The position numbers and the translations under genes were made by a program. A DNA stretch of 33,311 bases from Verrucomicrobia bacterium UBA7008 (lineage in GTDB: Bacteria; Verrucomicrobiota; Kiritimatiellia; RFP12; UBA1067): positions 10,063-43,373 of the forward strand of contig DJXI01000010.1 in NCBI GenBank assembly GCA_002449695.1, given 5' to 3'. The notes under the pieces were generated by a model that worked only from the letters and a program-made list of their open reading frames with translations, was not told where the DNA came from and searched no databases. Positions 9,101-15,581 of this stretch are shown here, one piece after another (position 1 is the first letter of the stretch; each line of letters opens with the position of its first letter).

Positions 9101-10053
9101 ATCGTGTCGGGATATTCCTCGCGCACGCGCGCGACGATGTATTCCCACGTCTCGGCGGGGATCATGTAGCCCGCGTCGCAGCGGAAGCCGTCGACGCCGT
9201 TGCGGCACCAGAAGAGGAAGACGTCCGCCATGTACGCGCGCAGCTCGGGATGCGAATATTCGAGCTCGACGAGGTCGGCCCACTTCACGCCCCACGCGCC
9301 GGGGCTGACGAAACGCCCGTCGGCCTCGCGGTGGAACCAGTCGGGATGGTGCGTCTGCAGAGTCGAGGCCCAGCCGGTGTGGTTGGCGGGAAGGTCCACG
9401 AGGAAGAGGCCGCGCCGCGCGTGCACCGCGTCGATGAGCTCGCGGAACTGGTCGAGCGGCGTCGCGTACTCGTCGAACTCCGCCATCGCCGGATCGACCG
9501 AATAGAAATCGAGCGCGGCGAACGGGCAGCCGTACTCGCCCATGACCGCGTACGTCGTCGGCACCGGGAACGGCGGCAGCGTCTGGATGAGGCGGAAGCC
9601 CATCCGGTCCATGATGAGCGGCAGGCGGCGGACGATCTCGCGGAACGAGCCGAACTGGCGCGGGAAGACGGTGTAGATCGAATTGTTCTTCCGCGTCTCG
9701 GCGCTTTCGACCTTGATGTGGGTGTTGCGCCCCTCCGGCCATTCGGGGACGTTCAAGCCGTCGGGGAAGAAGCACGCCTTGCCCGAGAAGACGCCGACCT
9801 CGTCGAGCGGGATGTCGGCGCGGAAGACGCCGGGGGCGACTTCGGGGAGCGGGATGTCCGTCCAGGCGCGCGCCATCGGCGTTTCGCCGCGCTCCGTCTC
9901 GGCGATGATCTCGCGGCGGCGCACCCGGGCGTGGCCGATGTTGGTGCGAAAAGCGGCGCGGCCCTTGCGCGGCGCGTCCAGCTTCAGCGTCACGGTCAGC
10001 CGGTCGCCCCGCCACTTGAGAAGAAAATCGTGCGGACTCGGGTCTTGTGTCAT
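6196..10053 (-). CDS. Bifunctional glycogen debranching enzyme, GH13 + GH133
   Basis: This protein is predicted to remove glycogen branches with a 4-alpha-glucanotransferase-type GH13 domain and an amylo-alpha-1,6-glucosidase GH133 domain, the same order as eukaryotic debranching enzyme. It has 1285 residues from the ATG at 10053. The GH13 part shows the nucleophile Asp in GVDGFRCDAGYMIP (about residue 290), the acid/base Glu in IFMLEGLGG (about 318) and the transition-state Asp in HFAETHDND (about 374). The C-terminal GH133 toroid starts near residue 925 with AGYPWFLDWGRDTFIFLRG and includes AYHNGTVWAWPFALYAEA. The central ~450 residues are beta-rich linker domains without a clear match. A TTG at 10071 is in frame but lies inside the probable promoter, so I prefer the ATG at 10053. 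It has no signal peptide, as expected for a cytoplasmic glycogen enzyme. Confidence 0.9.
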   Translation of the reverse strand: MTQDPSPHDFLLKWRGDRLTVTLKLDAPRKGRAAFRTNIGHARVRRREIIAETERGETPMARAWTDIPLPEVAPGVFRADIPLDEVGVFSGKACFFPDGLNVPEWPEGRNTHIKVESAETRKNNSIYTVFPRQFGSFREIVRRLPLIMDRMGFRLIQTLPPFPVPTTYAVMGEYGCPFAALDFYSVDPAMAEFDEYATPLDQFRELIDAVHARRGLFLVDLPANHTGWASTLQTHHPDWFHREADGRFVSPGAWGVKWADLVELEYSHPELRAYMADVFLFWCRNGVDGFRCDAGYMIPAETWEYIVARVREEYPDTIFMLEGLGGDLRVTDRLLAESNLDWAYSEVFQTYDRGAFEWYLPGAIQRSETYGTLVHFAETHDNDRLAKGGETYAKLRVQLSALLSWQGAWGMANGVEWFCTEKIDVHGKNDLNWGAKSNMVDLIATLNFILATHPSFEGASHLEVVTRGDGNTLAVVREKKDQPPVLVLANLDCAKEAHVEWDLRRFPAGEAFDLVTQRKVAITGPVRLAPGEVLCLACRPASGATAAARTEPAPDAVRTARFHWVYPRDTRRDVVVPENEWVEVSAPHHFRVRLNDPATGKTLRVYRSRTAAGRHTALFDAPHYKGDGTACRALDLMMVVYEPGHARRVHSRFLVPPRSACAKVKLALHGDEVRRHPEYRTILSNGAGAASQLRIGWGLVQSQYDALLAANPNPNCPSDRLNLWARTRAWLQREGYAREFDRRCVVRFTADPAGRFAAWDFHVPCGMGRMTAFRFTARLAPGANAAQLKVERYDAGEEDVHDQVRLVFRPDIEWRSFHATTKAYQLEETFAKGVRAVGDGFDFSPYGETFRLRVAGGAYHHEPQWTYNVAHPEEAARGQDGAGDLFSPGWVSADLHVGESVTLTGALGDVDASRVSYPAPVPSPCDTLGIEEALRQALELFIVKRDDLKTVIAGYPWFLDWGRDTFIFLRGMIAAGMIAPAAQILAAFAAFEENGTLPNIIYGATAGNRDTTDAQLWFIRCVEEIAASAPAAAAGLKETCERLVASYLKGTPNGIKVDPDSCLVWSPSHFTWMDTNYPACTPRVGYPVEIQALWISALRFVGRGETAARATASLQKYFKAPVGYWDCLAAPNGEPAARAVPEDTIRPNQLFLLSLGIVDDTSILTATEELLVPGGIRSLNADHPLYRGTYAGDEDTSRKPAYHNGTVWAWPFALYAEAMAATGWAGAETARQLLASAVENLNAGCLCHMSEIADGDAPHAQKGCAAQAWSVSEVLRVWLKLKGKM

Positions 10054-10061
10054 GATTGAAT

Positions 10062-10070
10062 ATTTTATCA
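10062..10070 (-). promoter_or_regulatory. Extended -10 promoter of debranching enzyme, leaderless
   Basis: The minus strand reads TGATAAAAT followed by eight bases and the ATG at 10053. There is no usable Shine-Dalgarno: the G-run lies 20 nt upstream, outside the predicted transcript. Spacing and sequence match the fhs, murCB and ddl promoters. Confidence 0.6.
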
Positions 10071-10077
10071 AATCCCC

Positions 10078-10109
10078 CCTTGCCGCGGCAAGGCGGTTTA
10101 TGATATAAT
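10078..10109 (+). promoter_or_regulatory. tRNA-Ala promoter with overlapping 16-bp palindrome
   Basis: A perfect extended -10, TGATATAAT (10101-10109), lies 20 bp before the tRNA. A TTGCCG at 10080-10085 could serve as -35 with an 18-bp spacer. The perfect palindrome CCTTGCCGCGGCAAGG (10078-10093) covers that -35. It also lies just upstream of the divergent debranching-enzyme promoter, so it could be a shared operator. The promoter is clear; the palindrome's role is a guess. Confidence 0.65.
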
Positions 10110-10129
10110 ACGCGCCGTTTTCAACCGAT

Positions 10130-10206
<77 letters not shown>

Positions 10207-10222
10207 TTGAAAAAGTGCGTTT

Positions 10223-10255
10223 CGCCCAATGACATCAGGGTGGCGCGCGTTTTTT
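10223..10255 (+). terminator. Possible weak terminator after tRNA-Ala
   Basis: An imperfect hairpin (CGCCC against GGGTGGCG) is followed by CGCG and a run of six T (10250-10255). The stem is short and bulged, so this is only a candidate. Confidence 0.3.
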
Positions 10256-10496
10256 GTTTCTGCGCATCGGGTCGCTACGACCCATGTTCACGGTGGAAGC
10301 TGGAGCGCGGATGGTGTATAATGTCCGCTGTTCAAGACATCAAGATGCATTCACGCAAGCGAAGCATCAACTGCGCATATCGTTCGTTCACCCGCTGTAA
10401 AGATTGACTGTTGTTGGCAGTGAAGAAAAATTCCCTCACTCCCTCCCCGGGGATGGGACGCGCGTTTACTTTTGACAGTGGCGCGCGCGCGCCGCG
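10256..10496. other. Intergenic stretch without a convincing gene
   Basis: No credible coding sequence is visible. It holds a perfect 6-bp hairpin, GGGTCG-CTA-CGACCC (10269-10283), without a T-run. There is a lone TATAAT at 10317-10322 (GTGTATAATG) without a good -35. A sequence at about 10462-10482 (minus-strand core AGTAAACGCG) is also found near 29005-29025. These look like remains of dispersed repeats next to the gene relic that follows. Confidence 0.4.
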
Positions 10497-10611
10497 TCAT
10501 TCGATCGTCGCCTTGAAGAAGACGGGCGGGGTGTCGCCTTTGAGCGGGATTTCGGCCGTGGCCGTCTCGCCCGCGCTGAAGTCGTCGTCCGACAGCGTCA
10601 CGTCCACGAGC
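10497..10611 (-). pseudogene. 3' remnant of a secreted protein gene
   Basis: The minus strand encodes APLVDVTLSDDDFSAGET followed by ATAEIPLKGDTPPVFFKATIE and a TGA. This reads like the final ~38 residues of an exported protein: compare the neighbouring LamG-like protein, which ends in a similar short beta-rich segment closing with VLYYKVAR. No start exists: upstream the reading runs straight into the 33-bp repeat cluster at 10612. I infer that a gene of the same kind as its neighbour was cut by that repeat. It could also be a recombination scar. The parent function is unknown. Confidence 0.55.
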
Positions 10612-10739
10612 GGCGCGTGATTGAGATGTCCTCAATGTCTTATGCGGCACATTATGTCGCTTTTGATGGTTACTATCCAACTGCGGCACGCAATTGAGAT
10701 GTCCCCAGTTCGTATGCGGCACGCAATTGAGATGTCCCC
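10612..10739. repeat. Cluster of 33-bp-spaced repeats (2 full, 1 partial)
   Basis: Two identical 25-bp copies lie at 10682-10706 and 10715-10739, 33 bp apart. Their core is GCACGCAATTGAGATGTCCC. A diverged third copy at 10612-10652 shares TTGAGATGTCC and TATGCGGCAC. The unit structure resembles transposon-end or REP-like sequence. It is not a CRISPR: the spacer is only 8 bp. It abuts the truncated gene at 10497-10611. Confidence 0.8.
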
Positions 10740-10761
10740 GATTTGGCTGCAGAGGAAGAGA

Positions 10762-10798
10762 CGCCCTGGCGGGAGAGAGAGAAAAACCCGCCAGGGCG
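10762..10798 (-). terminator. Strong hairpin terminator after LamG-like gene
   Basis: A perfect 12-bp stem, CGCCCTGGCGGG (10762-10773) against CCCGCCAGGGCG (10787-10798), lies 11 bp after the stop of the LamG-like gene. Read on the minus strand, the loop and the bases after the stem are T/C-rich rather than a pure U-tract. It would end the long minus-strand cluster. Confidence 0.75.
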
Positions 10799-10809
10799 CC
10801 CAAAAACGG

Positions 10810-11814
10810 TTAGCGCGCCACTTTGTAGTAGAGCACATTGCCGCTCTCGCCGAAATTGAGCGGAATCGTCACTTGGTTGCCGGAACCAGTCTTCGTGGCG
10901 GTAGTGATGGTAGCTGTTTCGGTGCAACTCGCGGTAGTTCCGTATTTGACGGTGTAGGAGCCCGCCGGCCAGTCGCCTGGGAACGTAAGCGTAAGGCTGC
11001 TGCCATTGAACGACGCCTTCTCAATGGCAAATGTCGCACCTGCCACCGGCGCAACACCGGCCGTATATGCCTGCGCCACCGTCATCGTAGGCTTAGAATT
11101 GGCTATCGTCTCATTTACGCTGCTCTTCTCAGACCTCGTCAAATACGCACTCGGAACTGTTGAACCCTCAGCAACAGCGGCTGCCCCTTCCGCTGTCACC
11201 TGCGCATACGGCTCGAAAGTCCCGTTCTTCGCCACGAAGTCGTCTATGGCGGTCTTGCCGCTGACATCAACGCTTGCAACGGTCTGCGATTGCGGCGCGT
11301 TTGCGAGGTAGTATGTTGAAGCGGTCAGGACGCCGTTCGTCGCCACGACAAGGCTGCTGTTACTGTAGTCCACCGCGACCGTGAGCCGCAGCCAAGCACC
11401 GTCTTCGAAATTGCCGAGTGTGACGGAAGTCGCGCTTCCATCGCTCGTTGCCTTGCAATAGAGTTTCAGGGCTCCATCCGTATCGGAATAGATGGCGAAC
11501 TGGGGATTGCTGGAGTTGTAGGCGTCCGGCGTTTTATCAGGTCTAGCGACCTCGACCATCATATCGAACACATTTGCGCTCTTGACGCCGGACGTGTCGC
11601 GTGTCACCGTGCCGGAGACGGAGAGGACCTTCGCGTGCGTTGCAGCGGTTGTCGGATAGCCGTAGCCCGTCGGCGCGGTTGTCTCTGCTGTCTCCAGCTC
11701 GCCGTCGCCCGTCCAAGAGTCCATTGTCGATTCAAACGTATCGACGATGGATGTAGCGAATGAAGCGGCCGCGACTGACACAACCGCTGCAACCATGGTG
11801 GCTATGTTTTTCAT
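10810..11814 (-). CDS. Secreted LamG/concanavalin-like protein of unknown role
   Basis: This 334-residue protein starts with a clear signal peptide (MKNIATMVAAVVSVAAASFA). The first ~180 residues look like a LamG-type beta-sandwich: it begins DTFESTMDSWTGDGELE, with FDMMVEVARPD, FAIYSDTDGALKLYCK, DGAWLRLTVAVDYSNSSLVVATNG. A ~60-residue Ala/Thr-rich linker follows, then a short beta-rich tail ending VLYYKVAR. No catalytic motif is visible, so a glycan-binding or surface role is an inference. AAGGAG precedes the ATG by 9 nt. It lies downstream of the esterase-GH97 gene and has its own candidate promoter, so it may be the last member of the cluster or separately expressed. Confidence 0.75.
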   Translation of the reverse strand: MKNIATMVAAVVSVAAASFATSIVDTFESTMDSWTGDGELETAETTAPTGYGYPTTAATHAKVLSVSGTVTRDTSGVKSANVFDMMVEVARPDKTPDAYNSSNPQFAIYSDTDGALKLYCKATSDGSATSVTLGNFEDGAWLRLTVAVDYSNSSLVVATNGVLTASTYYLANAPQSQTVASVDVSGKTAIDDFVAKNGTFEPYAQVTAEGAAAVAEGSTVPSAYLTRSEKSSVNETIANSKPTMTVAQAYTAGVAPVAGATFAIEKASFNGSSLTLTFPGDWPAGSYTVKYGTTASCTETATITTATKTGSGNQVTIPLNFGESGNVLYYKVAR

Positions 11815-11854
11815 TTGTATTCTCCTTCTCTGTTTTCAGTTTCAAATCTATTTC

Positions 11855-11905
11855 GACGCCAGGCGGCGTGGGCGCCGCCCTACCGACGGCGAGGGCGTCA
11901 TTATA
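11855..11905 (-). promoter_or_regulatory. TATAAT promoter and nested hairpin before LamG-like gene
   Basis: The minus strand has TGTATAAT with the hexamer at 11900-11905, about 85 bp upstream of the ATG. Immediately downstream lies a nested inverted repeat. The outer arms are GACGCC (11855-11860) and GGCGTC (11894-11899); the perfect inner stem is GGCGGCG/CGCCGCC (11862-11868 and 11873-11879) with a 4-nt loop. The inner hairpin would be in the 5' leader. It resembles dispersed REP-type hairpins, so it may simply be a repeat inserted here. Confidence 0.5.
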
Positions 11906-11978
11906 CAGAAGGGTCTGCCCCTTTTTACCATTACGATATAGCTCCTTCCGCTATTAGTTCTGCCGAGCTTTGCTTGGC

Positions 11979-12047
11979 GTACCTGTGGCAATCAGGTGCG
12001 ACCCTTTGCCTCACTCAATTTATTGTGGCAATCGCATCTGATCCGAC
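11979..12047 (+). repeat. Two copies of the TGTGGCAATC dispersed motif
   Basis: Copies at about 11983-12005 (CTGTGGCAATCAGGTGCGAC) and 12013-12047 (core TTTATTGTGGCAATCGCATC) are in direct orientation. Both match the terminal inverted repeats of the element at 28592-28806. The second copy overlaps the last nine codons of the esterase-GH97 gene. Confidence 0.75.
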
Positions 12048-15000
12048 ATTCGCGAGAAGCGGATGATGAAGCCGCCGCCGGGGGCCATGTGAAGAGTGAA
12101 CTTCTCACCCGAGCGAACGGCTCTTTTCTCATGTACAAAGTGCGTCGGCTCGGTGTCAGCATCGTCTGCGTCGCGAAAGAACTCGGCCTTCCACTCGCCA
12201 TCGCCTAGTAAATCTGTCGTAAACTCGAAATCTCGCGCCTCTTTGTCCGTGATTCCCGCCGCATACCATGCGCCGTCTCTCCCCTTGCGCGCTACGGCGG
12301 CGAAGGTGTCGGGCGAACCACCGAGCGCAACAGTGTCCGCCCACACCGTCGGCACATTCGCCATGAACGCGAAGCATTCGGCGTTCCGTTCGTATTTGGT
12401 CGGCGCGTCGCAGAGCATCTGCAAAGGTGCCTCATAGAGCGCCATCATCGCCATCTGACGCACGCGCGTGCCGAGCGAACCGGGGTTGCCGCTCGTACCC
12501 TCGTAGCGCCCAAGCGGATAATTGTCCATCGCACCCGGCGTGTAGTCCAGCGGCCCCGCTGTCATCCGCAGGAAGAACGCCCGCACGTCGTTCGCCATGA
12601 AGTCTTCGTTTTTATAGCACTTCATGCACTCCAGTCCGTGAACGCCCTCGTAGTTAAGGACATTCGGATAGGCGCGGCTCATACCTGTCGGACGATGCGC
12701 GCCGTGGTAGTCGACCAACATCCGGTTCTTACGGCACTCCTCGGCGAATTTCCACAGGAACCGTTCGCACGCTGCATCGCCGCGATCCATAAAATCGACC
12801 TTGAATCCCTTCGCGCCCAGTCTGGCAAAATACTCCGCCACCCGCGCCTCGTCTCCGATGACCTGTCCCCATGCCATCCAGAGAATGATGCCGACCCCTC
12901 GCCGATTGGCATAGTCGATAAGATGCGGGACGTCCACGACCGGGCTGAACCGCCAGATGTCGAGCTTCTCGCTCCAGCCCTCGTCGAAGATGACATAGCC
13001 GATGCCGTTCTTCGCCGCAAAGTCGATGAACCGCTCGTAGGTTGCGGTCGTGCACCCCTCGGGGTCGCCCTTGTTGTCAAACGCATTCCACCAGTCCCAT
13101 GCGACCTGGCCCGGCTTCACCCACGAGAAGTCGTGGCCCCCGGCGGGGGCTCTGGCGAGCGCCCAGACGATGTCGGCCTCGCAGAGCTTCGACGGCTCGT
13201 CCGCAAGAATGAAAACGCGCCACGGAAACGTGCGCGTTCCCTCGGTTCCCACCAGTTCGTCCGCAAACGACGTAACGGCCTCCCAGCGCCCGCGCGTCTT
13301 GCGCGCAACCTGTTGAGACCAGTCATTACCAACCTCGGCGTAGCATGTCGTCTTGGGCAACGGCGCGAACAGCGCATCAAATGCGGACGAGCCCTTTCCT
13401 TTCACGAGATTCCAGATTGGATAGTCGCAGACGTCCGACTCCGTCACGGCGACCGTCTTGCCACCGACCTCATAGACGAACGGCAGATAGACCATGCGAC
13501 GCGGGCCATTCGCCTCGGTTGCGACATCACGGACGCGCATCGCCTCCGGCACGGTTTCCTCAAGGCCGAAATCGCGCGTGAAATTGAGCCAGCACCGCGC
13601 CGCGCCGTCCGGCACCGCAACACCCGCCGTCTCGCCGTCCACGTGGATGCGCCCCGGCATCTTCGTCTCAAAGCGGTAGGCAACGCCGTCGTCGCGCGCC
13701 GCGAGCGCAACCCCCCAGTCGCCGAAATCAAGAAACGTTTCGTTGCGCGCGACATCCACCTGGGACTTCTTGTAGACGGGCGAAGGCACGAGTTCCTTTC
13801 CGGTCACGGCTTTGCGCACAACGGTTTTCGGCTCTGCCACGCCTTCCGACAGACTCGTGCCGTCCACGGCAAGATCGAGCGGCGTTGGGGCGACCAGAAC
13901 CTTTCCGTCGCGCCGCACCTCGTAGCACAGCGGATTCAGGCTGACGGAGATTTCATTTCGCCCGTCCGGCGACACGGCGACGCAGGCGCTTGAATTGGCA
14001 GCACGTGCGGGCAATCCGACCACGTCCGCCGCGAACGGGCCGAGAGGAAGGGACATCTGGTTGTACACCGTTCCCATCGTGCGCGGGCGGACGAGATAGC
14101 GCACCTTGACCGGCGCGGCCACCTCCTCCGACTTGACGACCAGCTCGACGCCCTTCACGACGCCATTCTTTTCGACGTTCTGAAGTTTGGCGCTCTTCCA
14201 CTCACCGTCTTCGCCCGCAACTTCGAAGGCCGGCTCAATCGACCAGTCTGGCGCATAGACATACCAGCTCTTGACATGCTTGAACGTCATCGCAACCGCG
14301 CCATCCTCCACTCGCCTTGCCGATTCCAGCACGGGTGAATCGTCCTCGTCGATGGCAAAGCCATAGTCGCGCTTGAGCGCATGGACGGCCAGCCGCTTGG
14401 CGACAATCTCCTTGTTGTTCGGATGAATGTCGTCAAAGTTTCCGACATCCGCCGTCACCGCAAGCGCCGCATTCGGCTCTTCCGCGCAAAAACGGTTCTG
14501 CGCCGTGCAGATGCCCAGCCAGTTCTGCGTGTACGGAGCCAGTTGGACGAGATAGAACTTCAGTCCGGGATTCGCAAACTGGCGAGACCAGCCGTTGTAA
14601 AGCGCGTGGAGCTTGGCGCAATAGAACTGCGACTCGCCATTGTTGTGGCAGCCCTGATACCAAATCAAGCCGCGCATCGCCATCGGCGCCCAGCTGTCCA
14701 CCATGCCATTGAACAGCACCGTCGGCTGCTGATGCGCGCCGCCAATCGGCCCTTTCCTCATGGAGTTGTCCCAGTTGTCCGCAATCGGGAATTCCGCCGT
14801 TTCGCGAATCGACTCGTCGCAGCCCGCGTAGCCGCAGCGCGGCGTCCAGGCGTCAATGTTCGTGCCGCCCCAGCTTGCGTCAACAATTCCTACAGGGACT
14901 CCGCCAAGAGCGAGGTAAATCTCGCGTGCATAGTAGTAGGCGACCGCCGAAAGCGTATAACCCGTGAAGGACGCGGACTCAAACTTCTTCCAACCCTGCG

Positions 15001-15496
15001 ACTTTGCGCGCGCGGGCATCGCCGACCACGCCTTGTCATTCTTCGCAAAACGGATATTCGGCAAATGGTCCATCGCGGTGACGAGTGAACCTGCGCCGTC
15101 GCGGTAGCGCGGGTTGCCGCCCCAGATCGGGCACTCCATGTTGCTCTGGCCCGACGCGAACCACACCTCGCCGACGAGGATGTCGGAAATTTCAACGCGG
15201 TCGGTCACGGTCTCGCCCGTACGCTCCGTCACCGTCATCGCACGATTCTCGGACGATGCCGTCATCGCGGGCAGCTTGAGCAACCAGTTGCCGTTCGCAG
15301 CAGTCTCAGTGGCGACTTCCGCGCCCGCGAAAGCAACGGTGACACACGAATCTGGTTCAGCCGTGCCCCAGACCGGCACCTCAACGCCGCGCTGCAACAC
15401 CGCCTGGTCCGAGAACGGCGTGCCCATCTCGATCTTCGCCTGCGACAATCCGGTAGCCAGCGCCGCCATCAGCGCCAAACATTGCTTCATCCTCAT
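12020..15496 (-). CDS. Sialate O-acetylesterase - GH97 fusion, secreted
   Basis: This 1158-residue exported enzyme joins two activities normally on separate proteins. After a signal peptide (MRMKQCLALMAALATGLSQA), residues about 20-500 form a SASA-type SGNH esterase. The nucleophile Ser is in WFASGQSNME and the Asp/His pair in DDIHPNNKEIVAKRLA; it should remove O-acetyl groups from glycans. Residues about 505-1148 are GH97: VSPDGRNEISVSLNP, then YVIFDEGWS, then KGFKVDFMDRGD near residue 898. An Asp in KVDFM is typical of retaining GH97 alpha-galactosidases, whereas inverting alpha-glucosidases use Glu bases; this specificity is an inference. AAAGGAG eight bases upstream picks the ATG at 15496 over in-frame upstream codons. 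The last nine residues (MSDQMRLPQ) come from a dispersed repeat. Confidence 0.88.
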   Translation of the reverse strand: MRMKQCLALMAALATGLSQAKIEMGTPFSDQAVLQRGVEVPVWGTAEPDSCVTVAFAGAEVATETAANGNWLLKLPAMTASSENRAMTVTERTGETVTDRVEISDILVGEVWFASGQSNMECPIWGGNPRYRDGAGSLVTAMDHLPNIRFAKNDKAWSAMPARAKSQGWKKFESASFTGYTLSAVAYYYAREIYLALGGVPVGIVDASWGGTNIDAWTPRCGYAGCDESIRETAEFPIADNWDNSMRKGPIGGAHQQPTVLFNGMVDSWAPMAMRGLIWYQGCHNNGESQFYCAKLHALYNGWSRQFANPGLKFYLVQLAPYTQNWLGICTAQNRFCAEEPNAALAVTADVGNFDDIHPNNKEIVAKRLAVHALKRDYGFAIDEDDSPVLESARRVEDGAVAMTFKHVKSWYVYAPDWSIEPAFEVAGEDGEWKSAKLQNVEKNGVVKGVELVVKSEEVAAPVKVRYLVRPRTMGTVYNQMSLPLGPFAADVVGLPARAANSSACVAVSPDGRNEISVSLNPLCYEVRRDGKVLVAPTPLDLAVDGTSLSEGVAEPKTVVRKAVTGKELVPSPVYKKSQVDVARNETFLDFGDWGVALAARDDGVAYRFETKMPGRIHVDGETAGVAVPDGAARCWLNFTRDFGLEETVPEAMRVRDVATEANGPRRMVYLPFVYEVGGKTVAVTESDVCDYPIWNLVKGKGSSAFDALFAPLPKTTCYAEVGNDWSQQVARKTRGRWEAVTSFADELVGTEGTRTFPWRVFILADEPSKLCEADIVWALARAPAGGHDFSWVKPGQVAWDWWNAFDNKGDPEGCTTATYERFIDFAAKNGIGYVIFDEGWSEKLDIWRFSPVVDVPHLIDYANRRGVGIILWMAWGQVIGDEARVAEYFARLGAKGFKVDFMDRGDAACERFLWKFAEECRKNRMLVDYHGAHRPTGMSRAYPNVLNYEGVHGLECMKCYKNEDFMANDVRAFFLRMTAGPLDYTPGAMDNYPLGRYEGTSGNPGSLGTRVRQMAMMALYEAPLQMLCDAPTKYERNAECFAFMANVPTVWADTVALGGSPDTFAAVARKGRDGAWYAAGITDKEARDFEFTTDLLGDGEWKAEFFRDADDADTEPTHFVHEKRAVRSGEKFTLHMAPGGGFIIRFSRMSDQMRLPQ

Positions 15497-15523
15497 TGTT
15501 CTTTCTCCTTTGCTTTCCATCTT

Positions 15524-15529
15524 TTTATA
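15524..15529 (-). promoter_or_regulatory. Possible internal -10 upstream of esterase-GH97 gene
   Basis: The 85-bp gap between the two fusion genes contains TATAAA on the minus strand, about 28 bp before the ATG at 15496. No TG extension or good -35 is visible. It may allow separate transcription. Confidence 0.3.
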
Positions 15530-15581
15530 TCGCCACACGCCACGCTCAAGGTTCCTCCGACCGTGTCGTATCGACCGTATC

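Noticed and set aside
5551..10059. 1502-residue open frame on the plus strand
   Set aside because: Antisense to fhs and the GH13-GH133 enzyme, which have full catalytic motifs. The composition is Arg/Val/Glu-biased, as expected from the reverse of GC-rich codons.
10054..10071. TTG start for the debranching enzyme
   Set aside because: The TTG overlaps the TGATAAAAT promoter, so it would be outside the predicted transcript.
10207..10407. 66-codon plus-strand frame after the tRNA
   Set aside because: It starts inside the probable terminator, has no ribosome site and its composition is unlike any neighbour.
10682..10739. CRISPR-like repeat pair
   Set aside because: Only two exact copies with an 8-bp gap, no cas genes, and no spacer-length regularity.
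10869..11057. Small frames within the LamG-like gene
   Set aside because: Shadows of the supported gene with no independent signal.
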